46,128 nucleotides of DNA from Acidobacteriota bacterium (GCA_024641545.1 JAHECW010000022.1:1-46128), one strand, 5' to 3'; positions 26,419 through 35,579 are shown, numbered from the stretch's first letter. The notes: a model not told the origin generated them from the letters alone. Program-made: numbers and translations.

Positions 26419-26423
26419 ACCCG

Positions 26424-27329
26424 TTACCCCCGCATTTCCCGGCAATGAGTGAGGAACTCGCGCAGAGCTCCGAGATAGTCCGATCCCCCGACGAGCCACA
26501 GCTCGTTGTGTTTCGCACCCGCCACCTCGACCCACCGCTTGTCACCGGTCGCGGCGTCGAAAAGCTGCCGACCCTGCTCGTACGGCACGACCTCATCGTC
26601 GGGAGAGTGGATGAACAGAACCGGGCAACCCACGCCTCGGATCTTCGACCGCGAGTCCATCTTCGTCCGCACCAGCCACCGGGGAATGAAGGGATAGTGG
26701 TGGGCCGCCATCTCGGGGATCGAGGCGAAGCTCGACTCGACGATCAAACCCGCCGGATCGACCTCGGTCGCCAGGTCCACCGCCACGGCCCCCCCGAGGC
26801 TCTTCCCGAGAATCACGATCCGATGGGCGTCGACCCCCGCATCCTCCCTGAGGAATCGCCAGGCCGCGCGGGCGTCGCGGTAGAGACCCTTTTCGCTCGC
26901 CCGGCCGGTGCTTCGGCCATAGCCCCGATAGTCGACGATGAAGACCTGCGCCGGGATCCCGGCGAGCTCGACCATGAGGTCCGCCCGCTGGGAGAGGTTG
27001 CCGGCGTTGCCGTGGAACCAGAGCAGGACCATGTCGGAGGTGGTGGCGGGCGCCGCCCCCGGCGCTGCGGGTCGGCACCACCAGCCGTGCAGCCGTTCGC
27101 CGTCTGAGGTCGGGAAGAAACAGTCCTCAACCGAGGTGCCGGTGCCGCGGGAAACAGCACCGGCGTCCCAGAACCCAGCCGGGTACCGATCCGGGAAGAA
27201 GATCATCGCGTCTTCGAAGACCGCCATCGTGATGATCATGGTAGCCCAGAGCGCGACGGCGCTGATCGCCAACCCGACCCACCAGGGTCGTGGCGACCGT
27301 CGCCCCAGCTTCCACCCGGACCCGCTCAT
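26424..27329 (-). CDS. membrane-anchored alpha/beta hydrolase (BEM46/ABHD-like)
   Basis: The 301-residue protein has an N-terminal membrane segment (about 18-38, WWVGLAISAVALWATMIITMAV) and an alpha/beta hydrolase domain. The oxyanion segment is FHGNAGNLSQR, the nucleophile elbow GKSLGG, the acid in SPDDEVVP and the histidine in AKHNEL. This is the BEM46/ABHD13 pattern, often lipid or thioester hydrolases held at the membrane. The ATG at 27329 has GGAAGG in range; 44 further upstream codons run into the divergent promoter and are rejected. The SDR gene begins five bases after its stop. The ligase fusion gene is transcribed away from it, 130 bases upstream. Confidence 0.88.
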   Translation of the reverse strand: MSGSGWKLGRRSPRPWWVGLAISAVALWATMIITMAVFEDAMIFFPDRYPAGFWDAGAVSRGTGTSVEDCFFPTSDGERLHGWWCRPAAPGAAPATTSDMVLLWFHGNAGNLSQRADLMVELAGIPAQVFIVDYRGYGRSTGRASEKGLYRDARAAWRFLREDAGVDAHRIVILGKSLGGAVAVDLATEVDPAGLIVESSFASIPEMAAHHYPFIPRWLVRTKMDSRSKIRGVGCPVLFIHSPDDEVVPYEQGRQLFDAATGDKRWVEVAGAKHNELWLVGGSDYLGALREFLTHCREMRG

Positions 27330-27397
27330 CCTGCCTTCCAGTGAACCACTCCACCCCGGAAATCGCCAGGACCCGGTTCGATTCAACCTCCCTACCC

Positions 27398-27446
27398 CCC
27401 GATTTTTGCGGGAGGCTCGGAGAGCGAGCGGCCCCCGAAAATCGGG
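27398..27446. promoter_or_regulatory. large inverted repeat between divergent hydrolase and ligase-fusion genes
   Basis: Perfect nine-base arms CCCGATTTT (27398-27406) and AAAATCGGG (27438-27446) enclose a 31-base spacer that itself holds GCTCG-GAGAG-CGAGC. It ends one base before the TAGAGT -10 box of the fusion gene and lacks a T-run on either strand, so it reads as an operator or cruciform rather than a terminator. Confidence 0.5.
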
Positions 27447-27452
27447 TAGAGT
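27447..27452 (+). promoter_or_regulatory. -10 box immediately before the ligase-fusion gene
   Basis: TAGAGT ends seven bases before the ATG at 27460. A GAGG lies in the gap, so translation could use either a very short leader or a leaderless start. Confidence 0.35.
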
Positions 27453-27459
27453 GAGGTCC

Positions 27460-30400
27460 ATGAGCAGAATCGACTCCCCTTCCGACCCCTTCGACGATCT
27501 CCTCGACTGCGAACCCGAAGCCGCCGCGCGCGAACTGACCGAGCTTCTCGCCCTCGACGCGCCCGGACGCCGCGAGGAGGCCGACGCCCGCGCGGTTCAC
27601 ATCCTCGAGAACCGTTCCATGGGTGACGAACTCATCGACCACGTCGACCTCGCTGTGCTGTTCGCCCTCGGCGAGCGTCTGGTCGCGCAGCAGACGCCGG
27701 GGAGCCCTCGTCCCGACGATGAGCGGCGCTGGGAAGCCTGGTCGTTTCTCGACGCCGTTCGTCGATCGAACCTGCTTGTTCGGATCGCCGAAGCCGATGC
27801 GGTCGCCCGTTGGTCCGAGCTGACTCTTCGGCTCGTCTCGGCCTCCCATTTCACCTTTGGTCCCCTCTTCGAGCAACGCGTCGCAGGCTACGGATCACGA
27901 ACGCTCTTCGAGGTGCCCGGCCGCAACGGATCGACCAACGTGAGCTGGCATCAGGTGGCCGGACGGGTGGGGCTCATCGCGCGAGGGCTCCTCGCACTCA
28001 CCGCCGAGGGCGGGGACAAACCCGTCGCCATCCTCTCCGAGAACCGTCTCGAGATGGCGCTGACCGACCTCGCCTGCCTGACCACCGGCATCGTCGACGT
28101 CCTGATCCCGGCAACCGCTACCGAAGCCGAGGTCGGCTACATTATCGAACATTCCGGCGCCGGCACGGTGATCGTTTCGAACTCGGTCCAGCTCAAGAAG
28201 GTCGAGGCGCACCGGGGAAAGCTGCCGGTCGTCGATCATGTCGTCGCCTTCGACGGAGCAGCCTCGTCGGCCCGCGACGTCCTCGGTTTCGAGGAGGTCC
28301 TGGGGCGCGCAACGGAGATCTCGCCCGAGACCCTCGGCGAGCGGCGGGCGACGGTCTCCATCGAGGATCCCGCCACGGTGATGTACACCTCGGGGACCAC
28401 CGGTCGGCCCAAGGGAATTCTGTTTTCGCAGCGGAACATCGTCTTCAAACGATTCGCCCGCGCCCTCGCCCTGCCCAAGATCGGCGAAGATGACAGGCTC
28501 CTCTGCTATCTGCCCCTCTTCCACACCTTCGGTCGATTCCTCGAGCTCTGCGGGTCGATCTTCTGGGGAGCGACCTACCGGTTCGCCGAGAACCCGTCCA
28601 TCGACGGCCTCGTTCGCGAGATGCAGACCTATCGCCCGACGGTCTTCATCAGCATCCCGATGAAGTGGATCCAACTCTACGAACGGATTCGCCAGGAGGT
28701 CAACATCGAGTCGTCGGCCGACTCCGAGATCGCCGCCACCGTCGACCGGATCACCGGCGGGAAGCTCCGCTGGGGCCTCTCGGCCGCCGGGTACCTCGAT
28801 CCCGAGGTCTTCCGTTTCTTTCAGCGCTACGGGGTCGAGCTCATGAGCGGCTTCGGGATGACCGAGGCCACCGGAGGCATCACGATGACGGTGCCGGGGG
28901 TCTATGTCGAGGACTCCCTCGGCGTGCCGCTTCCGGGCATCGAGGCCGAACTTGCGGACGACGGCGAGCTCGTGATCCGGGGCCCCTACGTGATGATGGG
29001 CTATCTCAACGACCCGGAGGGCCGGCCGTCCTTCGATCCCGACGGTTGGTTTCACACCGGCGACCTCATGGAGCGCGATGCGGCGGGTCAGTTCCACATG
29101 GTCGACCGAAAGAAGGAAATCTACAAAAACGTCAAGGGTCAGACCATTGCACCGCAGAAGGTCGAGAACCTGTTTCGAGACTTCGATTCGGTCGCGAGGA
29201 TCTTCCTGGTCGGCGACCACCGACCCTATAACAGCGCCCTGATCTTCCCCAATTTCGACTTCCAAGAGGTCGACCTCAGAGCCCTCGACGCCCGCGACCG
29301 CAAGGCGCACTACCGATCGCTCGTGGTGAGCGCCAACTCCTTCCTCGCACCGTTCGAGCGGATCGTCGACTTCGCCGTCATCGATCGCGACTTCGACCCG
29401 GATCGCGGCGAGCTCACCCCCAAAGGCAGTTACCGCCGAAAGATCATCGAGCGCAACTTCTCGGACACCATCAAGCTGCTCTATCGCCGGACCACCCTCT
29501 CTCTCGGCGGCGCGGCGGTCATGGTTCCGAACTGGCTCTTCCAGGCCCTCGGCATCACCGCCCAGGAGCTCGAGATCGAGGACTGCCGCCTGACCCTGGG
29601 CAGCGTCGGCTCGAAGTTGACGATTCGAGCCCTCGAGGGCACCGAGATTCAAATCGGGTCCGTCGTCTACGGTTACACGGGAGGCAGGTCCCTCGATCTC
29701 GGCCTCATCCTCTCGACCCCCCTGCTCTGGCTCGGCAACAGCGAGCTGGTCGACTTCGCACCGCTGGCGATCGAGCACCGCGACCGCCGGCGTCGCCGCG
29801 AACCCAAGATCGAATGGCTGCGGCACCTGCACACCCATGAAGTGACGCCGGCCGATCGTGACGCCATCGAGGAGATTCAAAAGCCGGGCGAGATTGATCT
29901 CATGGATCTCCACCATGTCGCGTGCGTCATGAATTCAGCCGACACCGAGGTCGCCGAACGCGCCGTCGCCCTGCTCGAAGACACCATCGAACATGGCGAA
30001 GGCGAGCTCACGGAAACCACCCTGAGCATCCTCCGCCACACCGCTTCCGGCCGGCAGCCGGAGATAGCGAGGCGCGCATTCGGGGTATTGACGCTCAGCG
30101 AAAGACCCGTTCTCTACCCCCAGACCCTGCGGAGTTTCATCGATGCCCTTCCCGACCTCTTCGACCACGAGACCGGCGCCGCTCTCAGCGAGCATGAGCT
30201 CTCACCGGAGACGATCAAGACCCTGGTCACCGAAACCGAGCATCGCTTCCGGTTGGGAATCGAATCCGAGTCCGCCATGGCCACCGCCACCTCCATGCTG
30301 CGGTTTCTCGCGAACTACGGCGCTTCCCACCCCGCCCGCTACCGACAGCTCCGGGCGTTCATCACCCGGATGAGCATCGCGGCGCCGTCGCCGCACGGGA

Positions 30401-32223
30401 CCCTGCTCGCCCGCAACGCCGTCACGATTCTCAACGACGGATTTCGCCATTGGCTCGGCCGGCCTTCACGGATCGCAGTCGATCCCGAGACCGGGTTCGA
30501 ATACCGATGGGACGACGTGGTCGCGTTCGCCGAGGATGTGGATGACGAGGCGAAGCACCGCCTCCTCGCTGCGATCAAGAGCACGACCATGTTGCAGGAG
30601 GGCATCTTTCTCTTCTCCCGCGGCAGCGCGGTTCGGCTCGACGACATCCTTCCCGGCGGGGTCTGGATCAGGCTTCTCGGAACCGAGCACGGCAAGTCGG
30701 TTTACCGGATGGCGGTGAAGACCCGCAATCTCGGTCAGTTCGACCTCGCCATCAACCTCAACCGCGAGCTCACGGAAGACCAGGTGATGGAGGAGATCGA
30801 CTGGCTCGTGGTCTGCGCTGAGGAGCGGGATCTCGGCCCGTTGGTGGAGGACTTCGGCGGCTACTGGCCCGAGCACGGTCTGTGGACCGAGGAGTTCATT
30901 CCCGGTGAAACCCTCGACCGCGCCGTCATTCGTCTCTCGAGAAAAGACCTCGATTCCGAGCGTCTCGAGGCGCTCTGGCCGTTCGCGGCGTGGAGCGCCA
31001 TGTCCGCCTATGTCGATTTCTGGAACCGGACGGGTCGCCGCCTCATGGTGGCCGACCCGACTCCGGGGAACGTGATCGTCCCGACCCACGACTACCACAC
31101 CGGCGCGCGTCTGGTTTCGATCGCATCACGCCGCGAGTTCGACTCGTTGACCGCGATGCTCCGGCGGTTCATGGACCAACTGGTTCTTCCCATCGAGAGT
31201 CTGAACCCGTTGCTCGAAGGCGTGGTCGGTTGGGACATCGTCTTTTCCTCGGTTCTGGAGATCGTCGGCGAGGCCGAAGGCCGCAGCCTGCTCACCGAGG
31301 TCGCCGCTCAAGCCCACCGGACCGGGTGCGATTTCGCCGACCGGCTGGATCACTATCTCGAGGTCGTCGCAACCCGCGGTTTCCTGCCGCGCAGACTCTT
31401 TTTCGCCGCCAAGCGTTTTCGCAAATGGGACCGGTTGGCGCCCGACGCGACCCACACGGTGCGCGCCCGGACCATGCAGGAGCTCTATGAGACCTACCGG
31501 CTCTCCGAGCTCCGGGAGTCGTCCCCCGAGAGCCGCGCCCGTTTCTTCAGGGAAACGGTCCTGCGCAACGTATCCCAGCCCCTCGCCGAAGGCCTCGAAC
31601 GCCTCATCAGCGAGCTGCGATCCGGACAGATGCAGACCGACGATCTCAGTTCGGCGGTGGCCGATCTGCGCGCCCACCTCGAACTCGACCCGGAGAACGA
31701 CTACTTTCTCGCCCGTCTGTCCTACCCGTACCTGCGTCCGGAGGACGATGCCGAGTACGTGGCCTCGGTCGCCAGCGGCGTCCAGCACAGCGAGATGGTC
31801 GTCACCTTCGATGATCCGGACGGGCGGACCTACGGCATCCGCCACGCGCTCAACCCCAAGGAGATCGCCCGCCTCCATCGCCTCTTCCTCGCTGCCAAGC
31901 TGCCGGTCCACTTCCGGGCGGAACACCGATTCCTGGTCGCCGTATCCGACCGCGGGCACCTGCTCGGCGGGCTGTTCTACGAGTTGGAACCCGAGGCCCA
32001 GACCGCCCACATGGACAAGGTCGTCGTCACCGAGAGCGCCCGCGCCCACGGTGTGGCCGGTCATCTCCTGGATGAGCTCGCCAACCGCCTGAAGGCCGAG
32101 AACTACCGGTGGCTGACCACCGGGTTCTTCCGCCCTCAGTTCTTCTACCGCTACGGCTTCACCGTCGAACGCCGGTACGCCGGCCTCGTCCGGTCGCTTC
32201 AGGACGAAAACAAAGGCGAGTGA
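27460..32223 (+). CDS. giant acyl-CoA ligase / helical-repeat / kinase-like / GNAT fusion protein
   Basis: This 1587-residue protein joins several domains. Residues 1-130 are helical and unassigned. Residues about 135-670 are an AMP-forming acyl-CoA ligase: YTSGTTGRPKG (309-319), SGFGMTEATGG (about 462), GWFHTGD (about 529), and the C-terminal lysine block LTPKGSYRRKII (about 650-662). About 690-790 is a small beta-rich region. About 810-1010 looks like HEAT-type helices. About 1010-1340 resembles an aminoglycoside-phosphotransferase or Kdo-kinase fold: EEFIPGETL as hinge and DPTPGNVIV near 1199, matching the DxxxxN catalytic loop, but with His and DFG-like Asp missing. Residues about 1440-1587 are a GNAT acetyltransferase with the acyl-CoA loop ARAHGVAGHLL. 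It may make an acyl-CoA and transfer the acyl group itself. No homologue is known to me. Confidence 0.85.
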   Translation: MSRIDSPSDPFDDLLDCEPEAAARELTELLALDAPGRREEADARAVHILENRSMGDELIDHVDLAVLFALGERLVAQQTPGSPRPDDERRWEAWSFLDAVRRSNLLVRIAEADAVARWSELTLRLVSASHFTFGPLFEQRVAGYGSRTLFEVPGRNGSTNVSWHQVAGRVGLIARGLLALTAEGGDKPVAILSENRLEMALTDLACLTTGIVDVLIPATATEAEVGYIIEHSGAGTVIVSNSVQLKKVEAHRGKLPVVDHVVAFDGAASSARDVLGFEEVLGRATEISPETLGERRATVSIEDPATVMYTSGTTGRPKGILFSQRNIVFKRFARALALPKIGEDDRLLCYLPLFHTFGRFLELCGSIFWGATYRFAENPSIDGLVREMQTYRPTVFISIPMKWIQLYERIRQEVNIESSADSEIAATVDRITGGKLRWGLSAAGYLDPEVFRFFQRYGVELMSGFGMTEATGGITMTVPGVYVEDSLGVPLPGIEAELADDGELVIRGPYVMMGYLNDPEGRPSFDPDGWFHTGDLMERDAAGQFHMVDRKKEIYKNVKGQTIAPQKVENLFRDFDSVARIFLVGDHRPYNSALIFPNFDFQEVDLRALDARDRKAHYRSLVVSANSFLAPFERIVDFAVIDRDFDPDRGELTPKGSYRRKIIERNFSDTIKLLYRRTTLSLGGAAVMVPNWLFQALGITAQELEIEDCRLTLGSVGSKLTIRALEGTEIQIGSVVYGYTGGRSLDLGLILSTPLLWLGNSELVDFAPLAIEHRDRRRRREPKIEWLRHLHTHEVTPADRDAIEEIQKPGEIDLMDLHHVACVMNSADTEVAERAVALLEDTIEHGEGELTETTLSILRHTASGRQPEIARRAFGVLTLSERPVLYPQTLRSFIDALPDLFDHETGAALSEHELSPETIKTLVTETEHRFRLGIESESAMATATSMLRFLANYGASHPARYRQLRAFITRMSIAAPSPHGTLLARNAVTILNDGFRHWLGRPSRIAVDPETGFEYRWDDVVAFAEDVDDEAKHRLLAAIKSTTMLQEGIFLFSRGSAVRLDDILPGGVWIRLLGTEHGKSVYRMAVKTRNLGQFDLAINLNRELTEDQVMEEIDWLVVCAEERDLGPLVEDFGGYWPEHGLWTEEFIPGETLDRAVIRLSRKDLDSERLEALWPFAAWSAMSAYVDFWNRTGRRLMVADPTPGNVIVPTHDYHTGARLVSIASRREFDSLTAMLRRFMDQLVLPIESLNPLLEGVVGWDIVFSSVLEIVGEAEGRSLLTEVAAQAHRTGCDFADRLDHYLEVVATRGFLPRRLFFAAKRFRKWDRLAPDATHTVRARTMQELYETYRLSELRESSPESRARFFRETVLRNVSQPLAEGLERLISELRSGQMQTDDLSSAVADLRAHLELDPENDYFLARLSYPYLRPEDDAEYVASVASGVQHSEMVVTFDDPDGRTYGIRHALNPKEIARLHRLFLAAKLPVHFRAEHRFLVAVSDRGHLLGGLFYELEPEAQTAHMDKVVVTESARAHGVAGHLLDELANRLKAENYRWLTTGFFRPQFFYRYGFTVERRYAGLVRSLQDENKGE

Positions 32224-32312
32224 GGCACGATCGAAGCCGGTCCGGGGATCACGGCCGCCGCGTTTGCATCGCGATCGAGCACGGATTGCCCAAGTGACGC
32301 CGGATCATCGAT

Positions 32313-32340
32313 GAAAAAACCGCCCCGTTGCCGGGGCGGT
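32313..32340 (-). terminator. rho-independent terminator of the 23-heme cytochrome gene
   Basis: A perfect nine-base stem (ACCGCCCCG with CGGGGCGGT, loop TTGC on the plus strand) is followed on the minus strand by six T's. It lies 26 bases after the cytochrome stop codon. It is the clearest terminator in the window. Confidence 0.9.
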
Positions 32341-32365
32341 CTGGTCTCCATGTCCTGGCTTCGGT

Positions 32366-35300
32366 CTATCGGTAGCCGAAGATCATGGCGTAGACGATGA
32401 GGAAGATCAGGGTCAGACCGATCCCCAACGCGGTGAACCCGACAATCCTGGCCAACCGTTCGATGCGCTTCTTGGCCGGTCCCTTGATCCGGGTCTTCAA
32501 CTGCTCGGGATCGGCGCCCTCGATAAACACCTCGTACTCGCCGGGCTTGTCATGTTTGAGTTCGTCGATCGGGACCCGGCCGGTGAAGATCACCGGGTCC
32601 ATGGGGAACTTGTCGGGCCGGAAGTGGGTATTGAAAAAGTGGATGGTGAAGATGAACCCGACCGCCAGAAGCGCCTCATCCGAGTGGATGATGGTCGCCA
32701 CGTTGACCGACCAACCGGGCAGGATGCGGGTGAAGAACTCGGGGAACCACAACACGAGACCGGTCGATCCGATGATGAAGACCCCCCAGAAGACCGCGAA
32801 GTAGTCGAACTTCTCCCAGTAGGTGAAACGACCGTAGTGGGGTCGCGGCCCGCTGCCGAGGAACCACCTGATGCTCTGAAAGACCTGTTTGATGTCGTTG
32901 AGGTTGAACATCAGCGAGTTGACCGGGTCGAAGATGAACCTGAACCAACTCTTGCCCGACGCCCCCTTCGCCTTGAAAACGTCACGGAGGTGATAGGCGA
33001 AGAGGCAGATCAGCACCACCGCCGCGGTGCGGTGCAGGTTGCCCATGCTGGCGTAGCCGCCGAAGACGCGGGTCACGACCTGAGCCCAGCCCATGAAGGA
33101 GAACTTGAGCGCCATCCCGGACAGGGCGAGGGTGAAGAAGCTCGTCAACATGATGAAGTGCATGATCCGCTGCTTCGAGGTGAAGCGGATGTAGAACCGT
33201 TCCTCCTTGTGGCCGGTTTCCTTGATCGGCAGCCAGACATCGCGAGTCCGCCACAGCCTGAAGAGCCACATCAAGGTGTGGAGCATGGCGAAGGTCAGGG
33301 TCGAGACCAGCAGCGTGGTCATGAACCAATAGGCGTAGAAGAGGAAGGGGTACTTCTCCTTGTCATGGTGGGTGGCGTGGCTGAGGTAGCCGGCGAACTG
33401 CAGGTGCGCCCTCGGGTGGCACTGGCCGCAGGTGTCGACGATGTGGCGCTGGCTGAGGGTCGACTCCGGGTTGTCGGCGGGCAGGATGCCGTGGGTGCCG
33501 TGGCAGTCGTAGCACTTGGCCGCGCCCTCCGATCCGAGCTGGGTCACCTTGCCGTGGTAGGTCTCGAAGAAGGTCTCGGCGTAGTCCTCGTGGCACCGGC
33601 CGCACTGGTTCATCATCATGAAACGGAAACCCTGGGCATCGACCCGGGTGATCTCATGCGAGCTGTGACAGCTCTCGCAGGTCGGAAGCGGCTCGTTGGT
33701 CACGACGTTGGCCGGAAAGTGAACGCTCGCCTTGAACTCCTCCTCGATGCCCTTGTGGCAGGTGCCGCAGGTGTCGAGGATCCGGGTGTGGCTGACGGTT
33801 GACCGCGGATCATCCTGCGGCAGCGCCGAATGCGCTGTGTGACAGTCGATGCAACTCGCCGAGACCACAAGACCGCTGCCGACGAGTCCTCGGCCGTGGG
33901 TGCTCTCTATGTAACTCTTCACAATATCGCGCTCGTCACCGAGCCGCACCGCGGCCGACTGGCCGGCCGCGTGGCAGGAACCGCAGAGCTCGGGGATGTT
34001 GCGCGAGTACACGGGGGACGTGGGGAGGCGATGGTCCTTGATGGCGTGCGCATCCCGGTGGCAGCTCTTGCAGGTCGGCGCATCGGGGTCGCCCTGCGCC
34101 GCCAGTTCGCCGTGCCGGCTCAGGTCGTGTTCTTCGACCCGCGCGGCGTGGCAGATCCCGCAGTCCACCGGCTCTGTGATCGTCGCGCACGCCCGCTCGG
34201 GGTGTTTCGGGTTCACCTCGGTGTGACACTGGGCGCAGGCCGTCTGTGCGTGCGATGACAGGGCGTAGGTTTCGGCGTCGATATAAAGCGGGACCACCTC
34301 GCCATCGCGCTCGACGCTCAACTGCGCATCACCGTGGCACCTGAGACAGCTCTGGGTCGAGGCCTCCTGCGCCGCCACCGCTCGTCGCCGGATCTTGTGC
34401 GGCTGGTGACACTCGACGCACGACGGAACCTTGTGCGGTTCCTCCTCCCAGAGGCGTCCTTCGATGACCTTGACGTGGACCTCCTCGATCCTGGCGTGGC
34501 ACTGCATACAGGTCTTGGCGACGTTGGTCCGGTTGATGCTCGACGCCGGGTTGTTGTGATCGAGGATGTTGTGCGCCGTGTGGCACGAGGTGCACACCGC
34601 GGTCACCGTCAAACCCTTGCTGAAGAGCGCGGTCCCGTGCACCGACATGGAGAAGTTCTCGAGGATCCGGTCCTGCGGAATGTCGTGCTGCAAGGACACC
34701 TCGGTGCCCTCGCGGTGGCATCGCCCGCAGAGCAGCGGGATGTTCTGGACCGCCGTCGGTGAACTCGGGTCGATATGGCGTTTGATGGCGTGATGATCGT
34801 GACAGATGATGCAGTTCGGCGCCGCCGGATCACCCTTGACCGCTGCGCGACCGTGGAGCGAGTCCCGGTTCTCGCGGGCCTGCTGCTCGTGACAGGTTCC
34901 GCAAACCCGGACCTGGGCCAGCGGTTCGTTGGGCGCGATCACCGCGTGACCGCGATGGCAGTCGGCACAGGTGGAGGCCGGGCGGCCCTCGACCATCCCG
35001 CCGTGCGGGCTCCTGGCCACGGTCCTGAGCTGGCTGGGGTGGCATTTCGCACAGAGATCGTTGACCCGAGCCGGAGAGGTCGGCGAGCCCGGCGTCTTGC
35101 TCGAACGTACGCTGTGGACCCCGTGGCAACCGGTGCAGGCCGCGGCCGGCGAGGACGGATCCGTGGCCCACTTCCCGTGCGGGCCCGACCTGAACTGCTC
35201 GGCCATGTCGTCGTGGCACGCGGCGCAGTCGACGGCCTCGAGCTCTTCCTGGTGCGGGAGCTCGACGCCATCCAGATCGACATGGCAGTCGATGCATGCG

Positions 35301-35530
35301 AACTCGGCATGAACCGAAGCGGCAAACGCCGCCGGATCGACGTAGACGGAGATTTCGCTTCCAGCTCGTTCGCCGACGAGCTTGGCATCTTCGTGGCACA
35401 TGAGACAGTCGGCGTTTTCCTGGGCGGCGGCGGTTGGTGCGAACAGCCAGAGCCCGGCGATGAACAGCGCCAGACCGGATTTCACAATGAACGACGACGC
35501 CTCGAGACGCGACGGGACAGAATCCTTCAT
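32366..35530 (-). CDS. 23-heme c-type cytochrome fused to a cytochrome b membrane domain
   Basis: The 1054-residue protein has a signal peptide (LALFIAGLWLFAPTAAA) and then 23 CXXCH c-type heme motifs between about residues 42 and 715. About six membrane segments follow (about 735-1050), carrying histidines suited to b-type hemes: RIMHFIML, NLHRTAAVV, FAYHL, IIHSDEALL and HFFNTHF. This is the CbcL-type layout: a membrane quinol oxidase whose periplasmic hemes pass electrons outward. CbcL of Geobacter has about nine c hemes, so this is far larger. Hemes 1-2 and 7-12 repeat as 13-14 and 15-20, an internal duplication. The start is the ATG at 35530 with AAGGGG upstream, under a strong promoter. 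Extracellular or respiratory electron transfer is inferred. Confidence 0.9.
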   Translation of the reverse strand: MKDSVPSRLEASSFIVKSGLALFIAGLWLFAPTAAAQENADCLMCHEDAKLVGERAGSEISVYVDPAAFAASVHAEFACIDCHVDLDGVELPHQEELEAVDCAACHDDMAEQFRSGPHGKWATDPSSPAAACTGCHGVHSVRSSKTPGSPTSPARVNDLCAKCHPSQLRTVARSPHGGMVEGRPASTCADCHRGHAVIAPNEPLAQVRVCGTCHEQQARENRDSLHGRAAVKGDPAAPNCIICHDHHAIKRHIDPSSPTAVQNIPLLCGRCHREGTEVSLQHDIPQDRILENFSMSVHGTALFSKGLTVTAVCTSCHTAHNILDHNNPASSINRTNVAKTCMQCHARIEEVHVKVIEGRLWEEEPHKVPSCVECHQPHKIRRRAVAAQEASTQSCLRCHGDAQLSVERDGEVVPLYIDAETYALSSHAQTACAQCHTEVNPKHPERACATITEPVDCGICHAARVEEHDLSRHGELAAQGDPDAPTCKSCHRDAHAIKDHRLPTSPVYSRNIPELCGSCHAAGQSAAVRLGDERDIVKSYIESTHGRGLVGSGLVVSASCIDCHTAHSALPQDDPRSTVSHTRILDTCGTCHKGIEEEFKASVHFPANVVTNEPLPTCESCHSSHEITRVDAQGFRFMMMNQCGRCHEDYAETFFETYHGKVTQLGSEGAAKCYDCHGTHGILPADNPESTLSQRHIVDTCGQCHPRAHLQFAGYLSHATHHDKEKYPFLFYAYWFMTTLLVSTLTFAMLHTLMWLFRLWRTRDVWLPIKETGHKEERFYIRFTSKQRIMHFIMLTSFFTLALSGMALKFSFMGWAQVVTRVFGGYASMGNLHRTAAVVLICLFAYHLRDVFKAKGASGKSWFRFIFDPVNSLMFNLNDIKQVFQSIRWFLGSGPRPHYGRFTYWEKFDYFAVFWGVFIIGSTGLVLWFPEFFTRILPGWSVNVATIIHSDEALLAVGFIFTIHFFNTHFRPDKFPMDPVIFTGRVPIDELKHDKPGEYEVFIEGADPEQLKTRIKGPAKKRIERLARIVGFTALGIGLTLIFLIVYAMIFGYR

Positions 35531-35533
35531 TCA

Positions 35534-35549
35534 TTCCCCTTCCGGGGAA
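35534..35549. promoter_or_regulatory. palindrome over the cytochrome gene's transcription start
   Basis: TTCCCC-TTCC-GGGGAA has perfect six-base arms. It covers the predicted start of transcription (near 35544) and the ribosome binding site of the 23-heme cytochrome gene, so it could be a repressor site or a leader hairpin. Confidence 0.4.
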
Positions 35550-35550
35550 A

Positions 35551-35579
35551 ACTATATACCTATTTAGAGTTGTCCTCAA
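35551..35579 (-). promoter_or_regulatory. promoter of the 23-heme cytochrome gene
   Basis: On the minus strand TTGAGG (35574-35579) and TATAGT (35551-35556) are exactly 17 bases apart, four and five matches to the housekeeping sigma consensus. The predicted leader is only about 14 bases. Confidence 0.6.

Noticed and set aside
27895-29916. 673-codon open frame on the minus strand
   Set aside because: It is fully antisense to the acyl-CoA ligase domain of the fusion gene, has no recognisable domain, and is rich in E, G and D as expected from the opposite strand of GC-rich coding DNA.
32552-33802. 416-codon plus-strand frame under the cytochrome gene
   Set aside because: The minus-strand gene has 23 heme motifs and clear membrane segments; the opposite frame is low-complexity V/E/G/D sequence.
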